Positions 15,540 to 23,483 of a stretch of 64,000 nucleotides of DNA are shown here, piece by piece. How positions within the stretch are numbered: position 1 is the stretch's first letter; every line of letters starts with the position of its first letter. The DNA is from Clostridia bacterium (lineage in GTDB: Bacteria; Bacillota; Clostridia; Monoglobales; Monoglobaceae), in contig JAFYXJ010000003.1 of assembly GCA_017546205.1 (NCBI GenBank), positions 24,441 to 88,440 on the forward strand. The letters are read 5' to 3'. Made by a program: the position numbers and the translations under genes. The notes under the pieces are model-generated. The model was not told the DNA's origin. It worked only from the letters and a program-made list of their open reading frames with translations, and did no database searches.

Positions 15540-17300
15540 CTACAATATTTTAGCAACCCCTGCATAAACCTGACCTCTGGCACCGTCAATGGTAATGGTG
15601 GTACCGTTTTTCAGGATTTTGGTTGCACCGACTGCCCCGCAAATAACCGGAATGTCCAAGGTCAATCCAACCACAGCCGCATGAGAAGAAAGTCCAGGCT
15701 GTTCCGTAATGATGGCTGATGCTTTTCGAAGAATAGGGACAATATCATTGCTTGTTTCCGGAATGACCAGAATGTCCCCATCCGAGAAATTCTTCAACGC
15801 CTCCGCCGGATTATTAGCAATGCAAACCGTGCCGCAAACAGATTTGGAAGACGTACCCACTCCGCTGATTAAGATATCACCCACCAGCTGTACTTTCAAA
15901 ACATTGGTGGTACCCTTTACCCCTACGGGAGCACCACCGGTAATCACTACAACATCACCTTTCTGGATAATGTCGGTTTGCTTTAATGCTTCTTCCACCA
16001 CATGTTCAAATAAAACATCGGTGCTGTCTTTCTGTTCTGTCAGAATCGGTGTAACACCCCAAGAAAGTGCCAGCTGACGGTAAACCTTATCGCTGAGGCA
16101 TCCGGCAATAATCGGCGCCTTGGGACGATAGCCGGAAATGACTCTGGGAGTAAATCCGGATTTGCTGACTGTTACAATTGCCGCCGCACCCAAATCATGA
16201 GCGGTGGTACACGCCGAATGGCTAATCGCATTGGTTACATCCATCACCGTATCCAGATGGCGGGATTCAAACCGCTTAACGTAGTTGATATCTTCCTCTG
16301 CCTTAATACAAATCTGTGACATGGTTTTAAGGGCACGGACAGGATATTTTCCTACTGCGGTCTCGCCAGAAAGCATCACTGCGGAAGTTCCGTCATACAC
16401 CGCATTGGCAACATCAGAGGTTTCCGCACGGGTAGGTCTGGGATTGTGCGTCATGGACTCTAACATCTGGGTCGCCGTAATCACGCGTTTGCGTGCCTTA
16501 TAGCATTTTTCAATCAAGGTTTTCTGAATTGCCGGAAGTTCCTCAAAAGGAATCTCTACTCCCATATCTCCTCTGGCAACCATAATACCATCGGAAACTT
16601 TGAGTATCTGATCAATATTATCTACACCCTGACGGTTTTCAATTTTTGCAATGACCTGAATATCACTTCCGCCGTTCTGCTCCAGAATCCTCTTGATTTC
16701 CAGAACATCAAATGCATTTCTGACAAAAGATGCAGCAATATAATCAAACTCATTTTCAATACCAAAAAGAATATCATCAATGTCTTTCTGGCTCATGTAA
16801 TCCATGGTCAGATTTACATCTGGAACATTGATGCTTTTGTGATTGCTGACCGGCCCGCCGTTGAGTACCTCACAAATTACATCTTCTCCACGGATAGCGG
16901 TAACAACCATTTCAATCAGTCCATCGTCGATTAAAACGCGGTCCCCTTTTTTTACATCCTTATAAAGTCCGGCGTAAGTGATGTGAGTTTCCTGACTGTT
17001 TCCCATAATATCCCGAGGTGTCAGGGTAAACTTCTGCTTTTGTACCAGTTCCACTTTTCCGTCTTCAAAATCGCCGGTTCGAATTTCAGGACCTTTCGTA
17101 TCCAGTAATAACGGAATGGGCAATCCCAGTTCATCACGAAGTTTTTTTACTTCCTGGATTCGAGCAAGCTGAACCTCATGGGTTCCGTGTGAAAAATTGA
17201 CACGGGCGGTATTCATACCGCTTTGCATCAGTTCCCGAAGAATTTCAGGATCGTCCGTTGCAGGGCCAAGTGTACAAATAATTTTGGTCTTTCTTTTCAT
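15540..17300 (-). CDS. pyk: Pyruvate kinase with C-terminal PEP-utiliser domain
   Basis: A 586-residue enzyme that converts PEP and ADP to pyruvate and ATP. The barrel begins KRKTKIICTLGPA and contains DTKGPEIRTGDF, IAKIENRQG (acidic metal ligands), MVARGDMGVEIPFE and TATQMLESM. The last 80 or so residues form the extra PEP-utiliser mobile domain with the GLSSHAAVVG histidine loop, as in Bacillus-type long pyruvate kinases. The start ATG 17300 has AAGGAG seven bases upstream. It follows mtrB by 11 bases, so both are read from one promoter. Confidence 0.97.
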   Translation of the reverse strand: MKRKTKIICTLGPATDDPEILRELMQSGMNTARVNFSHGTHEVQLARIQEVKKLRDELGLPIPLLLDTKGPEIRTGDFEDGKVELVQKQKFTLTPRDIMGNSQETHITYAGLYKDVKKGDRVLIDDGLIEMVVTAIRGEDVICEVLNGGPVSNHKSINVPDVNLTMDYMSQKDIDDILFGIENEFDYIAASFVRNAFDVLEIKRILEQNGGSDIQVIAKIENRQGVDNIDQILKVSDGIMVARGDMGVEIPFEELPAIQKTLIEKCYKARKRVITATQMLESMTHNPRPTRAETSDVANAVYDGTSAVMLSGETAVGKYPVRALKTMSQICIKAEEDINYVKRFESRHLDTVMDVTNAISHSACTTAHDLGAAAIVTVSKSGFTPRVISGYRPKAPIIAGCLSDKVYRQLALSWGVTPILTEQKDSTDVLFEHVVEEALKQTDIIQKGDVVVITGGAPVGVKGTTNVLKVQLVGDILISGVGTSSKSVCGTVCIANNPAEALKNFSDGDILVIPETSNDIVPILRKASAIITEQPGLSSHAAVVGLTLDIPVICGAVGATKILKNGTTITIDGARGQVYAGVAKIL

Positions 17301-17311
17301 GTCATAACTCC

Positions 17312-17539
17312 TTAATCGCCAGTTTGAATGATACCTGTCTTGGTATAAATTTTCGCCTTACCTCTTACCTTAATAGCAGATGTGATCTCGGTAAATTGCG
17401 CTACATACGCTTCCCCTTTATCCAGTTTTTCCGTGTGATGAAAACGGGTGTCCTTACCTCGTGTCAAACCGATAATGGTGACCCCATCCTCCTCAGCAAG
17501 AATGGTAATGTAGTCACTTCCGATCATGGATTCTCCCAT
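17312..17539 (-). CDS. mtrB: TRAP, tryptophan-responsive RNA-binding attenuation protein
   Basis: A 75-residue protein closely like Bacillus TRAP. Shared blocks are [31 protein letters not shown] and TSAIKVRG. The RNA-contact residues known from B. subtilis (E36, K37, D39, K56, R58) appear here shifted by one: E37, K38, D40, K57 and R59. The tryptophan-pocket residues (G24, T26, Q48, T50) are also kept. TRAP forms an 11-subunit ring that, with tryptophan bound, wraps RNA containing repeated GAG/UAG triplets. In Bacillus it follows folE (mtrA); here it is first gene before pyk. No trp genes and no obvious triplet-repeat target are in the window. Confidence 0.93.
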   Translation of the reverse strand: MGESMIGSDYITILAEEDGVTIIGLTRGKDTRFHHTEKLDKGEAYVAQFTEITSAIKVRGKAKIYTKTGIIQTGD

Positions 17540-17605
17540 CTTGATATCCTCCTTATCTGCCCTTTGCCAAAGCAGAGAAAATTTGCATAAAAATCCTATT
17601 TTTTC

Positions 17606-17634
17606 ATTATAACTTTTTCCTTTTGGATTGTCAA
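17606..17634 (-). promoter_or_regulatory. Sigma-A promoter of mtrB-pyk operon
   Basis: On the minus strand TTGACA (17629-17634), 17 bases, and TATAAT (17606-17611): full consensus. It faces away from the malQ promoter; the two -35 boxes are 10 bases apart. Confidence 0.88.
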
Positions 17635-17644
17635 GACAAACCCC

Positions 17645-17673
17645 TTGAAATCCATGGATTTCTGTGATATAAT
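17645..17673 (+). promoter_or_regulatory. Sigma-A promoter of malQ
   Basis: TTGAAA (17645-17650), 17 bases, TATAAT (17668-17673). The spacer contains the palindrome AAATCCATGGATTT, which could be an operator. It is divergent from the mtrB promoter. Confidence 0.85.
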
Positions 17674-17720
17674 CTACAAAGTTTTACCAATGTTATTTTG
17701 TGCAGAAAGAAGTTGATTCT

Positions 17721-19196
17721 ATGCAACGGGGAAGCGGTATTTTGCTTCATCTTACTTCTCTTCCTGGAGCCTATGGCATCGGCTCCATGGGACGGGAGGC
17801 CTATACATTTGTGGATTTTCTGAAAAAATCCGGTCAGAAATACTGGCAGATTCTTCCCTTGGGGCCTACCGGATATGGAGACTCCCCCTACCAGTCTTTT
17901 TCTACATTTGCAGGAAATCCTTACCTTATTGACCTTCCATTGCTTGCCGAAGATGGGGCTTTGACCCAAGCAGACCTGATAGAGGCTCAACTGCCGGAAA
18001 AATCATTCGTTGACTATCCGGAATTGTTCCAAACGCGGTTTTCCATTTTGAAAAAGGCGTTTCAAGCCGACAAAGAGCGGTTGAAACCCGCAATTTCCGA
18101 ATTTCGTGTCCGTCAAGGTTTCTGGATTGAATCCTACGCCATGTACATGGCTTTGAAGTTTGATTTGGAGCATGCACCCTTGCAGGATTGGGAACCGGCG
18201 CTGCGGTTAAAAACTCTTGACGCCATCACTGCTACATACGCTCGTCTTGGTGAGGAAATTGACTTCTGGGTTTACGTCCAGTACCGATTTTTTGAACAAT
18301 GGCAAGCCTTAAAAACCTATGCCAATCAAAATGGCATCAAAATCATCGGTGATATTCCCATTTATGTTGCAGAGGACAGCGCTGATGCGTGGGCAAATCC
18401 GGATATTCTTCTTCTGGACGAAAATAAAATTCCTACCCATGTTGCTGGATGTCCTCCCGACTACTTTGCCGAAAAAGGTCAACTCTGGGGCAATCCTCTT
18501 TACAACTGGGATGTCTTAAAAGAGCAAAATTACGAGTGGTGGATGAACCGGATTCAAAATGCATTCACCCTTTATGATATTGTGCGCATTGATCACTTCC
18601 GTGCTTTTTCCGCCTTTTATGCCATTCCTTACGGCAGAGAAGACGCCGTCATCGGCGAATGGCGTAAAGGACCGGGCATGAACTTTTTCCACGCACTGAA
18701 GGAAAGATTTGGGGAATCTCTCCCCATTATTGCAGAAGACTTGGGTCTTCTGGACGATGATGTGAGAACCTTACTAAAAGATACCGATTTTCCCGGCATG
18801 AAAGTCATCCAGTTTGGTATGACACCGGGAGAAAACAGCGAGTATCTTCCTCATAATTTTACCAAGAATTCGGTAGCATACATTGGCACCCATGACAACG
18901 ATACTCTTTGCGGTTGGTTTGAAAAAGAGCCGGAACATGTACAGAAATTTTCTCTCGCTTATATGCGGACCAATCGGGAAAACTATGTTCAGGGTTTTAT
19001 CGAAACCTTAATGGCATCGCCTGCCGATGTGGTGATTGTCACCATGCAGGATTTACTTCAGTTAGGTTCTGAGACAAGGATGAATACCCCTGCCGTTCTG
19101 GGCGGGAACTGGGGTTGGCGACTTTCCTCTACGGAACCGTTGACCGATACTCTTTCAGAAACACTCCGGTCTCTGACCGAAACATTCAGCAGATAA
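17721..19196 (+). CDS. malQ: 4-alpha-glucanotransferase (amylomaltase)
   Basis: A 491-residue GH77 enzyme that moves maltodextrin segments between acceptors in glycogen or maltose use. It starts with RGSGILLHLTSLPG and shows the GH77 blocks GDIPIYV, DYFAEKGQLWGNPLYNW, VRIDHFRAF (nucleophile aspartate), IAEDLG (acid/base glutamate) and YIGTHDNDT. ATG 17721 gives the standard N-terminus; the in-frame GTG at 17700 has no ribosome site. Even at 17721 the site is weak (AGAAAGAAG). The gene stands alone between a strong promoter and a strong terminator. Confidence 0.95.
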   Translation: MQRGSGILLHLTSLPGAYGIGSMGREAYTFVDFLKKSGQKYWQILPLGPTGYGDSPYQSFSTFAGNPYLIDLPLLAEDGALTQADLIEAQLPEKSFVDYPELFQTRFSILKKAFQADKERLKPAISEFRVRQGFWIESYAMYMALKFDLEHAPLQDWEPALRLKTLDAITATYARLGEEIDFWVYVQYRFFEQWQALKTYANQNGIKIIGDIPIYVAEDSADAWANPDILLLDENKIPTHVAGCPPDYFAEKGQLWGNPLYNWDVLKEQNYEWWMNRIQNAFTLYDIVRIDHFRAFSAFYAIPYGREDAVIGEWRKGPGMNFFHALKERFGESLPIIAEDLGLLDDDVRTLLKDTDFPGMKVIQFGMTPGENSEYLPHNFTKNSVAYIGTHDNDTLCGWFEKEPEHVQKFSLAYMRTNRENYVQGFIETLMASPADVVIVTMQDLLQLGSETRMNTPAVLGGNWGWRLSSTEPLTDTLSETLRSLTETFSR

Positions 19197-19198
19197 CA

Positions 19199-19230
19199 AA
19201 ACCCTCGGAGCAATTGTTCCGAGGGTTTTT
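19199..19230. terminator. Terminator after malQ, shared with the Dabb gene
   Basis: ACCCTCGGA and TCCGAGGGT form a 9-bp stem with loop GCAATTGT, followed by TTTT on the plus strand and A-rich sequence on the other side. It lies between convergent genes. Confidence 0.85.
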
Positions 19231-19233
19231 CCA

Positions 19234-19527
19234 TTATACTTCAAAATCCAAACACGCTCTGGACTCGGTAAAGGGACGCACTTTGGTATCTGCAACCTTG
19301 ACATGTTCCGGATGAACCGCATAGCCGTTTAACGCCTCTACACTTTCAAATGAGGAATCCAGCATCACATCCACATTGGAACTTGCCAACGCGTCAATCT
19401 GCACTTTGATTTCCAGCAAACCGGGAATCACGCCGTACAGCGCTTCCAATCCCTCTTTGATGCCCTGCTTTACCGCATCTGTGTTGTGTTCTTCTTTCAG
19501 TTTCCACAAAATTACATGTTTAATCAT
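19234..19527 (-). CDS. Dabb (stress-responsive A/B barrel) domain protein
   Basis: A 97-residue protein made of one Dabb domain, a small ferredoxin-like barrel that usually dimerises. The pattern IKHVILWKLKE at the N-terminus, GLLEIKVQID in the middle and YAVHPEHVKVA near the end is typical. The biological role of these proteins is mostly unknown; a few act in polyketide cyclisation or stress. The start at 19527 is preferred over 19533, because AAGGGGA would touch the earlier ATG. It is last in the coaE-led group. Confidence 0.85.
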   Translation of the reverse strand: MIKHVILWKLKEEHNTDAVKQGIKEGLEALYGVIPGLLEIKVQIDALASSNVDVMLDSSFESVEALNGYAVHPEHVKVADTKVRPFTESRACLDFEV

Positions 19528-19539
19528 AATCATTCCCCT

Positions 19540-19806
19540 TTATATAAAATTTATTCCATATCGTAGTAAAAGCAGATTAAAAATCACTGCCAACGGAACC
19601 AGAAGACGAAACTTTTGTTTTCCGGTTTTATGATGAAACAGAACCATTCCAAAGATTGCACCCACGCCGCCAAGTAGATACGCAAGGGACAGCAAAGTGG
19701 ATTCTCGTATGCGACGTCCTCCTCTGGTTGCAAACAACTTATCCGCCCCGTAAACAAGGAGTACCGCAAGATTCCATGCCCAAAATAAGATTTCCGGTTG
19801 ATACAT
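19540..19806 (-). CDS. DUF1294 family small membrane protein
   Basis: An 88-residue protein with an N-terminal helix, the motif ADKLFATRGGRRIRESTLL, a glycine-rich helix (LAYLLGGVGAIFGMVLFHHKT) written here only in part, and a C-terminal helix. The basic loop followed by glycine-rich helix and HHKTGKQKF is the DUF1294 signature. The function is unknown. ATG 19806 is used because AAGGAGGAG lies just before it. It sits between the transglycosylase and the Dabb gene. Confidence 0.85.
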   Translation of the reverse strand: MYQPEILFWAWNLAVLLVYGADKLFATRGGRRIRESTLLSLAYLLGGVGAIFGMVLFHHKTGKQKFRLLVPLAVIFNLLLLRYGINFI

Positions 19807-19849
19807 ACTTCTCCTCCTTGATATCACCATAATCTATTTTCATTCCCCT

Positions 19850-20464
19850 TTAAGGGTACAGTTGATGATACTTTTCGTAAGCCTCGGTGATTCGTTTCAC
19901 ATAATTTTTTGTTTCTGGAAACGGGATGACCGCAAGGGTTCCGTTTTCATCCAGATTTTCAGAATTCTTTATCCATTGGCTTACGTTACCCAACCCGCCG
20001 TTATAAGCGGCAGCGGCATGGACAAAATTTCCGTTAAACCGCTTCAGGAGTTTGCTGAAATAATAACATCCCAGCCGGATATTGACTTCCGGATCAAATA
20101 ATGCATCCGGCGTGATACCATCCATTTTCAGTTCCCGGATACAGTCTTTTGCCGTTTCTTCCTGTATCTGCATCAGTCCCCGTGCGCCGGTTCGGGATAC
20201 CGCATAAGGATCAAACTTACTTTCCGTCCGGATAATGGCATAAACCATTTCCGGTTCCAATCCAGTCTTTTGTGCATAAGTATCTACAAGGGTTTGATAT
20301 TTGATGGGATATTGGGTTCTTAAAACATAGGTTTTGATGCCAAATCGGTCGGTCATCCACAGACCGAGCCCGAGCAGTAATACAAGCACCAGAAAAAAAG
20401 AAAACAATCTTCCCAGGCATCCTTGTTCTTTCTTCCGTTTTGGGGAAGGGGTTCCTATTCTCAT
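19850..20464 (-). CDS. Membrane-anchored lytic transglycosylase (SLT domain)
   Basis: A 204-residue protein. A basic cytoplasmic tail is followed by one membrane helix (about residues 18-37) and an extracytoplasmic SLT domain. The catalytic glutamate is in IIRTESKFDPYAVSRTGA near residue 92, followed by GLMQI, GCYYFSKLL and AAAYNGG, in family order. It cuts the MurNAc-GlcNAc bond of peptidoglycan with formation of 1,6-anhydro ends. It follows coaE by four bases, an arrangement common in Clostridia. Confidence 0.93.
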   Translation of the reverse strand: MRIGTPSPKRKKEQGCLGRLFSFFLVLVLLLGLGLWMTDRFGIKTYVLRTQYPIKYQTLVDTYAQKTGLEPEMVYAIIRTESKFDPYAVSRTGARGLMQIQEETAKDCIRELKMDGITPDALFDPEVNIRLGCYYFSKLLKRFNGNFVHAAAAYNGGLGNVSQWIKNSENLDENGTLAVIPFPETKNYVKRITEAYEKYHQLYP

Positions 20465-20468
20465 TCTT

Positions 20469-21053
20469 CTACTCCATAATACGATGATAAAGTTCTGTCA
20501 CTTTTTCTTTTAATTCTTGTTCCGTGCCAACGTTATGAACACACAAATCCGCCTTTTTCATCAGATCCCCATCAGTAAGTTGTGCGTTCATCCGTGCAAG
20601 CACCTGTTCTCGTGTCATACCATCCCGCTCCATCACTCGTTTGATACGGAGTTCCCGCGGGGCAATCACCGCAAGGGTATAATCGCACACAAAGGGGAAA
20701 TCAGAGTCAAACAAAAGGGGCACATCCAGACACACAAGTTCCGTTTCCGCCTCTTGAATTTGCTTTTTCATTTCATGAAAAACAGCGGTATGGGTAATGG
20801 TGTTGAGTTTCTTTCTTTGTTTGGAGTCTGTAAATACCAGAGACGCCAGTTTTTTACGATTAATCTTACCATCTTGGTCCAATATCTCCTGACCAAATGC
20901 AAAAACCACGTCATCATACGCAGTTCCACCGGGCATCATCACCTGACGGGAAATTGCATCCGCATCCACAACGGTCGCCCCCATAGATGCAAACAGACGG
21001 GTAACCGAACTCTTTCCGGCACCGATTCCTCCGGTAATTCCCAAAAGTTTCAA
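20469..21053 (-). CDS. coaE: Dephospho-CoA kinase
   Basis: A kinase of about 194 residues that performs the last step of coenzyme A synthesis. The P-loop GITGGIGAGKSSV stands at the N-terminus, followed by DADAISRQV and the lid region CLDVPLLFDSDF. The start is uncertain. TTG 21053 gives the usual N-terminus (MKLLGITGG) with GGTGG upstream; GTG 21065 would leave a leader of only about six bases after the predicted transcription start. No ATG is available. It is first gene of coaE-slt-DUF1294-Dabb. Confidence 0.93.
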   Translation of the reverse strand: MKLLGITGGIGAGKSSVTRLFASMGATVVDADAISRQVMMPGGTAYDDVVFAFGQEILDQDGKINRKKLASLVFTDSKQRKKLNTITHTAVFHEMKKQIQEAETELVCLDVPLLFDSDFPFVCDYTLAVIAPRELRIKRVMERDGMTREQVLARMNAQLTDGDLMKKADLCVHNVGTEQELKEKVTELYHRIME

Positions 21054-21077
21054 ACCAACCACCACACTTTCTTACTA

Positions 21078-21106
21078 AGTATATCATTGTCGGTGCATAA
21101 TTACAA
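21078..21106 (-). promoter_or_regulatory. Sigma-A promoter of coaE operon
   Basis: On the minus strand TTGTAA (21101-21106), 17 bases, TATACT (21078-21083). The untranslated leader would be only about 18 bases if the TTG start of coaE is right. Confidence 0.7.
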
Positions 21107-21115
21107 TAAATTTTT

Positions 21116-21151
21116 GCAAAAAAATAAAGACGGTGATTCCCGTCTTTATTT
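21116..21151 (-). terminator. Terminator after the small lipoprotein gene
   Basis: On the minus strand AAATAAAGACGG pairs with CCGTCTTTATTT around loop GAATCA, with T-rich sequence after it. The stop codon of the lipoprotein gene lies inside the upstream arm. Confidence 0.85.
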
Positions 21152-21433
21152 TCCGGTCATTCCATTGGTAACATCATTGACCGTCCGTTCCGCTCCGTCT
21201 ATCAATGCTTTTCCGGCGTTTCCCACCCCGTCAACTGCATCCTTGACAGCATTGCCTGCATCCTCTGCCATAGAACCGGTTCCTCGCGGCGTTGCAGTTT
21301 GTGTACCCGTGCTTCTGGGTTCACCCGCCATACCATTGGTATCATTTCCGCCATCCATGGTCGTCTCTCCACATGCAGAGAGCGTCAAAACGGTCAACAC
21401 TGTTGCAAAAATCAAAGATAGTTTCTTTTTCAT
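21146..21433 (-). CDS. Small secreted lipoprotein of unknown function
   Basis: A 95-residue protein with a lipoprotein signal peptide: KKK, a hydrophobic stretch, then the lipobox LSAC with Cys21. The mature part is short, low in complexity and rich in G, T, N, D and A. Its second half (AEDAGNAVKDAVDGVGNAGKA in part) could form an amphipathic helix. I do not recognise a domain. ATG 21433 is chosen since AAGGA lies upstream and it opens the signal peptide; the longer frame to 21484 would destroy it. It is a one-gene unit divergent from galE. Confidence 0.8.
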   Translation of the reverse strand: MKKKLSLIFATVLTVLTLSACGETTMDGGNDTNGMAGEPRSTGTQTATPRGTGSMAEDAGNAVKDAVDGVGNAGKALIDGAERTVNDVTNGMTGK

Positions 21434-21506
21434 ACACAAAATCCTTTCATGAAAATCTATATAAAATAGAATCTCCTCTTTCATTAAATTTATACACGAT
21501 TTTATG

Positions 21507-21535
21507 TTGCATAATAAAAAAATTTATGCTATAAT
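21507..21535 (+). promoter_or_regulatory. Sigma-A promoter of galE operon
   Basis: TTGCAT (21507-21512), 17 bases, TATAAT (21530-21535), about 20 bases before the GGAGG of galE. Confidence 0.82.
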
Positions 21536-21571
21536 AAAGGCTCAAAGAATTAACTTTTGGAGGTTATATCC

Positions 21572-22585
21572 ATGAAAATTTTAGTTACCGGCGGAGCCGG
21601 ATACATCGGAAGCCATACTTGCGTACAGCTTTTAGATGCAGGGTATGAGGTCGTTATCGTTGACAATCTTTGCAACAGTTCCGAGGAGGCGGTGCGCCGT
21701 GTTGCGGACCTGACCGGAAAAACACCGGTTTTTTATGAGGCAGATGTGTGCGATGAGGATGCACTTGACCGCATTTTTACCGAACATAACATTGATGCTG
21801 CCATTCATTTTGCAGGATTGAAAGCCGTTGGTGAATCCGTTGCGATTCCTCTTACTTATTACGAAAATAATATTGGAAGTACCTTAAGCCTTTGCAAAAT
21901 CATGGCAAAGCATCAAGTAAAAAAATTGGTATTCAGTTCTTCTGCAACCGTATACGGAAAACCGGAAACCGTTCCCATCCGGGAAGATTTCCCTCTTTCC
22001 TGTACCAATCCTTACGGACGCACCAAACTGATGATTGAAGAAATTCTTCGGGATTTGTATGTTTCCGATAACGAATGGGATATTGCTCTGCTTCGGTATT
22101 TCAATCCCGTTGGTGCCCACAAAAGCGGTATGATCGGCGAAGATCCCAAGGGTATCCCCAACAACTTGATGCCATATATCTCTCAGGTTGCAATTGGAAA
22201 ACTGGATTATCTCCACGTATTCGGTTGTGACTATGAAACCCCTGACGGCACTGGGGTGCGTGACTATATTCATGTAGTGGACCTTGCTGACGGTCACTTG
22301 AAAGCGTTGGAAAAACTGAGTGACCATGTGGGCGTTGTAACATACAATCTGGGAACCGGGCACGGTTACAGCGTACTGGATATGGTAAAAGCATTTGAAA
22401 AGGCAACAGGGAAACCTCTTCCCTATCAACTTTGCGACCGCCGTCCCGGCGATGTTGCCGCATGTTATGCCGATCCTGCCAAGGCAGCCCTGGAACTGGG
22501 ATTTCAGGCAATGCACACATTGGAAGATATGTGTGCAGATACTTGGAACTGGCAACAAAAAAATCCTAAAGGATATAATAAATAA
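21572..22585 (+). CDS. galE: UDP-glucose 4-epimerase
   Basis: A 337-residue short-chain dehydrogenase-type epimerase linking UDP-glucose and UDP-galactose. It shows the NAD motif TGGAGYIGSHT at residues 7-17, FAGLKAVGES near 80, SSSATVYG near 122, the catalytic YGRTK (Tyr and Lys) near 149, and RYFNPVGAH near 176. ATG 21572 is used; the upstream in-frame TTG at 21557 is part of the ribosome site TTGGAGG. It is followed after 23 bases by a nucleotidyltransferase gene, and both are read from the promoter at 21507. Confidence 0.97.
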   Translation: MKILVTGGAGYIGSHTCVQLLDAGYEVVIVDNLCNSSEEAVRRVADLTGKTPVFYEADVCDEDALDRIFTEHNIDAAIHFAGLKAVGESVAIPLTYYENNIGSTLSLCKIMAKHQVKKLVFSSSATVYGKPETVPIREDFPLSCTNPYGRTKLMIEEILRDLYVSDNEWDIALLRYFNPVGAHKSGMIGEDPKGIPNNLMPYISQVAIGKLDYLHVFGCDYETPDGTGVRDYIHVVDLADGHLKALEKLSDHVGVVTYNLGTGHGYSVLDMVKAFEKATGKPLPYQLCDRRPGDVAACYADPAKAALELGFQAMHTLEDMCADTWNWQQKNPKGYNK

Positions 22586-22608
22586 TCTACATACAAGGAG
22601 TGTTTTTT

Positions 22609-23478
22609 ATGAGTAAAACAACATTGGTTGCACTTGCTGCAGGTATGGGGAGCCGTTTCGGCGGATTAAAACAAATGACCCCGGTTGCTGACAACGGGGC
22701 CGTATTGCTTGATTTTTCCGTATTTGACGCTGTAGCATCCGGCTTTGATAAGATTGTTTTCATTATCAAAGAAGAGATGTATCAGGATTTTAAGGCGTTG
22801 ATTGGCGACCATATCAAAAATGCAGAGGTGGACTATGTATTTCAGGAAACCGCATCTCTGCCTGAGGGCAGAGTAAAACCTTGGGGAACTTCTCACGCAT
22901 TACTCTGTTGCAAAGATAAGGTAGATACCCCCTTTGCGGTTATCAATGCAGATGACTACTACGGCAGAAATGCATACCGTGAGATTCACGACCATCTGGT
23001 TCAGGCAAAAGATTTTGATTTTGCAATGGTTGCTTTTGACCTAAAGAACACTCTTACTGATAACGGAACCGTTGCCAGAGGTGTTTGTGAGGTAAAAGAC
23101 GGCTATCTGGACACCATCACCGAGCGCACCCAGATTAACAGCAAGATGGAATACACCGAAGATGGCGAAATATGGACCGCTCTGCCGGATGATACTGTGG
23201 TTTCCATGAACCTCTGGGGATTCACTCCTGCAATCTTCGATGTTCTGGAAGAGCAGTTTGAAACATTCTTAAAGACTACACCCACTCCCTTGAAAGATGA
23301 ATTCTTTATTCCTTTGACCGTGGACCAGCTGATTCGCGAAGAAAAGGCAAAGGTGAAAGTTTACAACTGTCGGGATAAGTGGTACGGCATGACCTACTCC
23401 GAGGACCTCCCCGCTGTTCGTGAGGCTTTGAAAGATATGATGGATGCCGGATATTATGACGGTCTTCCCAGTAAATAA
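22609..23478 (+). CDS. Sugar-phosphate nucleotidyltransferase-like protein
   Basis: A 289-residue member of the NTP-transferase fold. The N-terminal nucleotide loop reads VALAAGMGSRFGGLKQM, with a VINADDYYG acidic motif near residue 107 and GTSHALLCC in between, as in glucose-1-phosphate nucleotidyltransferases. The usual loop is G-x-G-T/S-R-x-x-P-K; here the P-K position is replaced by K-Q, a variant seen in a separate subgroup of unknown sugar. It probably makes an NDP-sugar, fitting its place after galE. ATG 22609 has AAGGAGTG upstream. Substrate identity is open. Confidence 0.8.
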   Translation: MSKTTLVALAAGMGSRFGGLKQMTPVADNGAVLLDFSVFDAVASGFDKIVFIIKEEMYQDFKALIGDHIKNAEVDYVFQETASLPEGRVKPWGTSHALLCCKDKVDTPFAVINADDYYGRNAYREIHDHLVQAKDFDFAMVAFDLKNTLTDNGTVARGVCEVKDGYLDTITERTQINSKMEYTEDGEIWTALPDDTVVSMNLWGFTPAIFDVLEEQFETFLKTTPTPLKDEFFIPLTVDQLIREEKAKVKVYNCRDKWYGMTYSEDLPAVREALKDMMDAGYYDGLPSK

Positions 23479-23483
23479 TTGGA

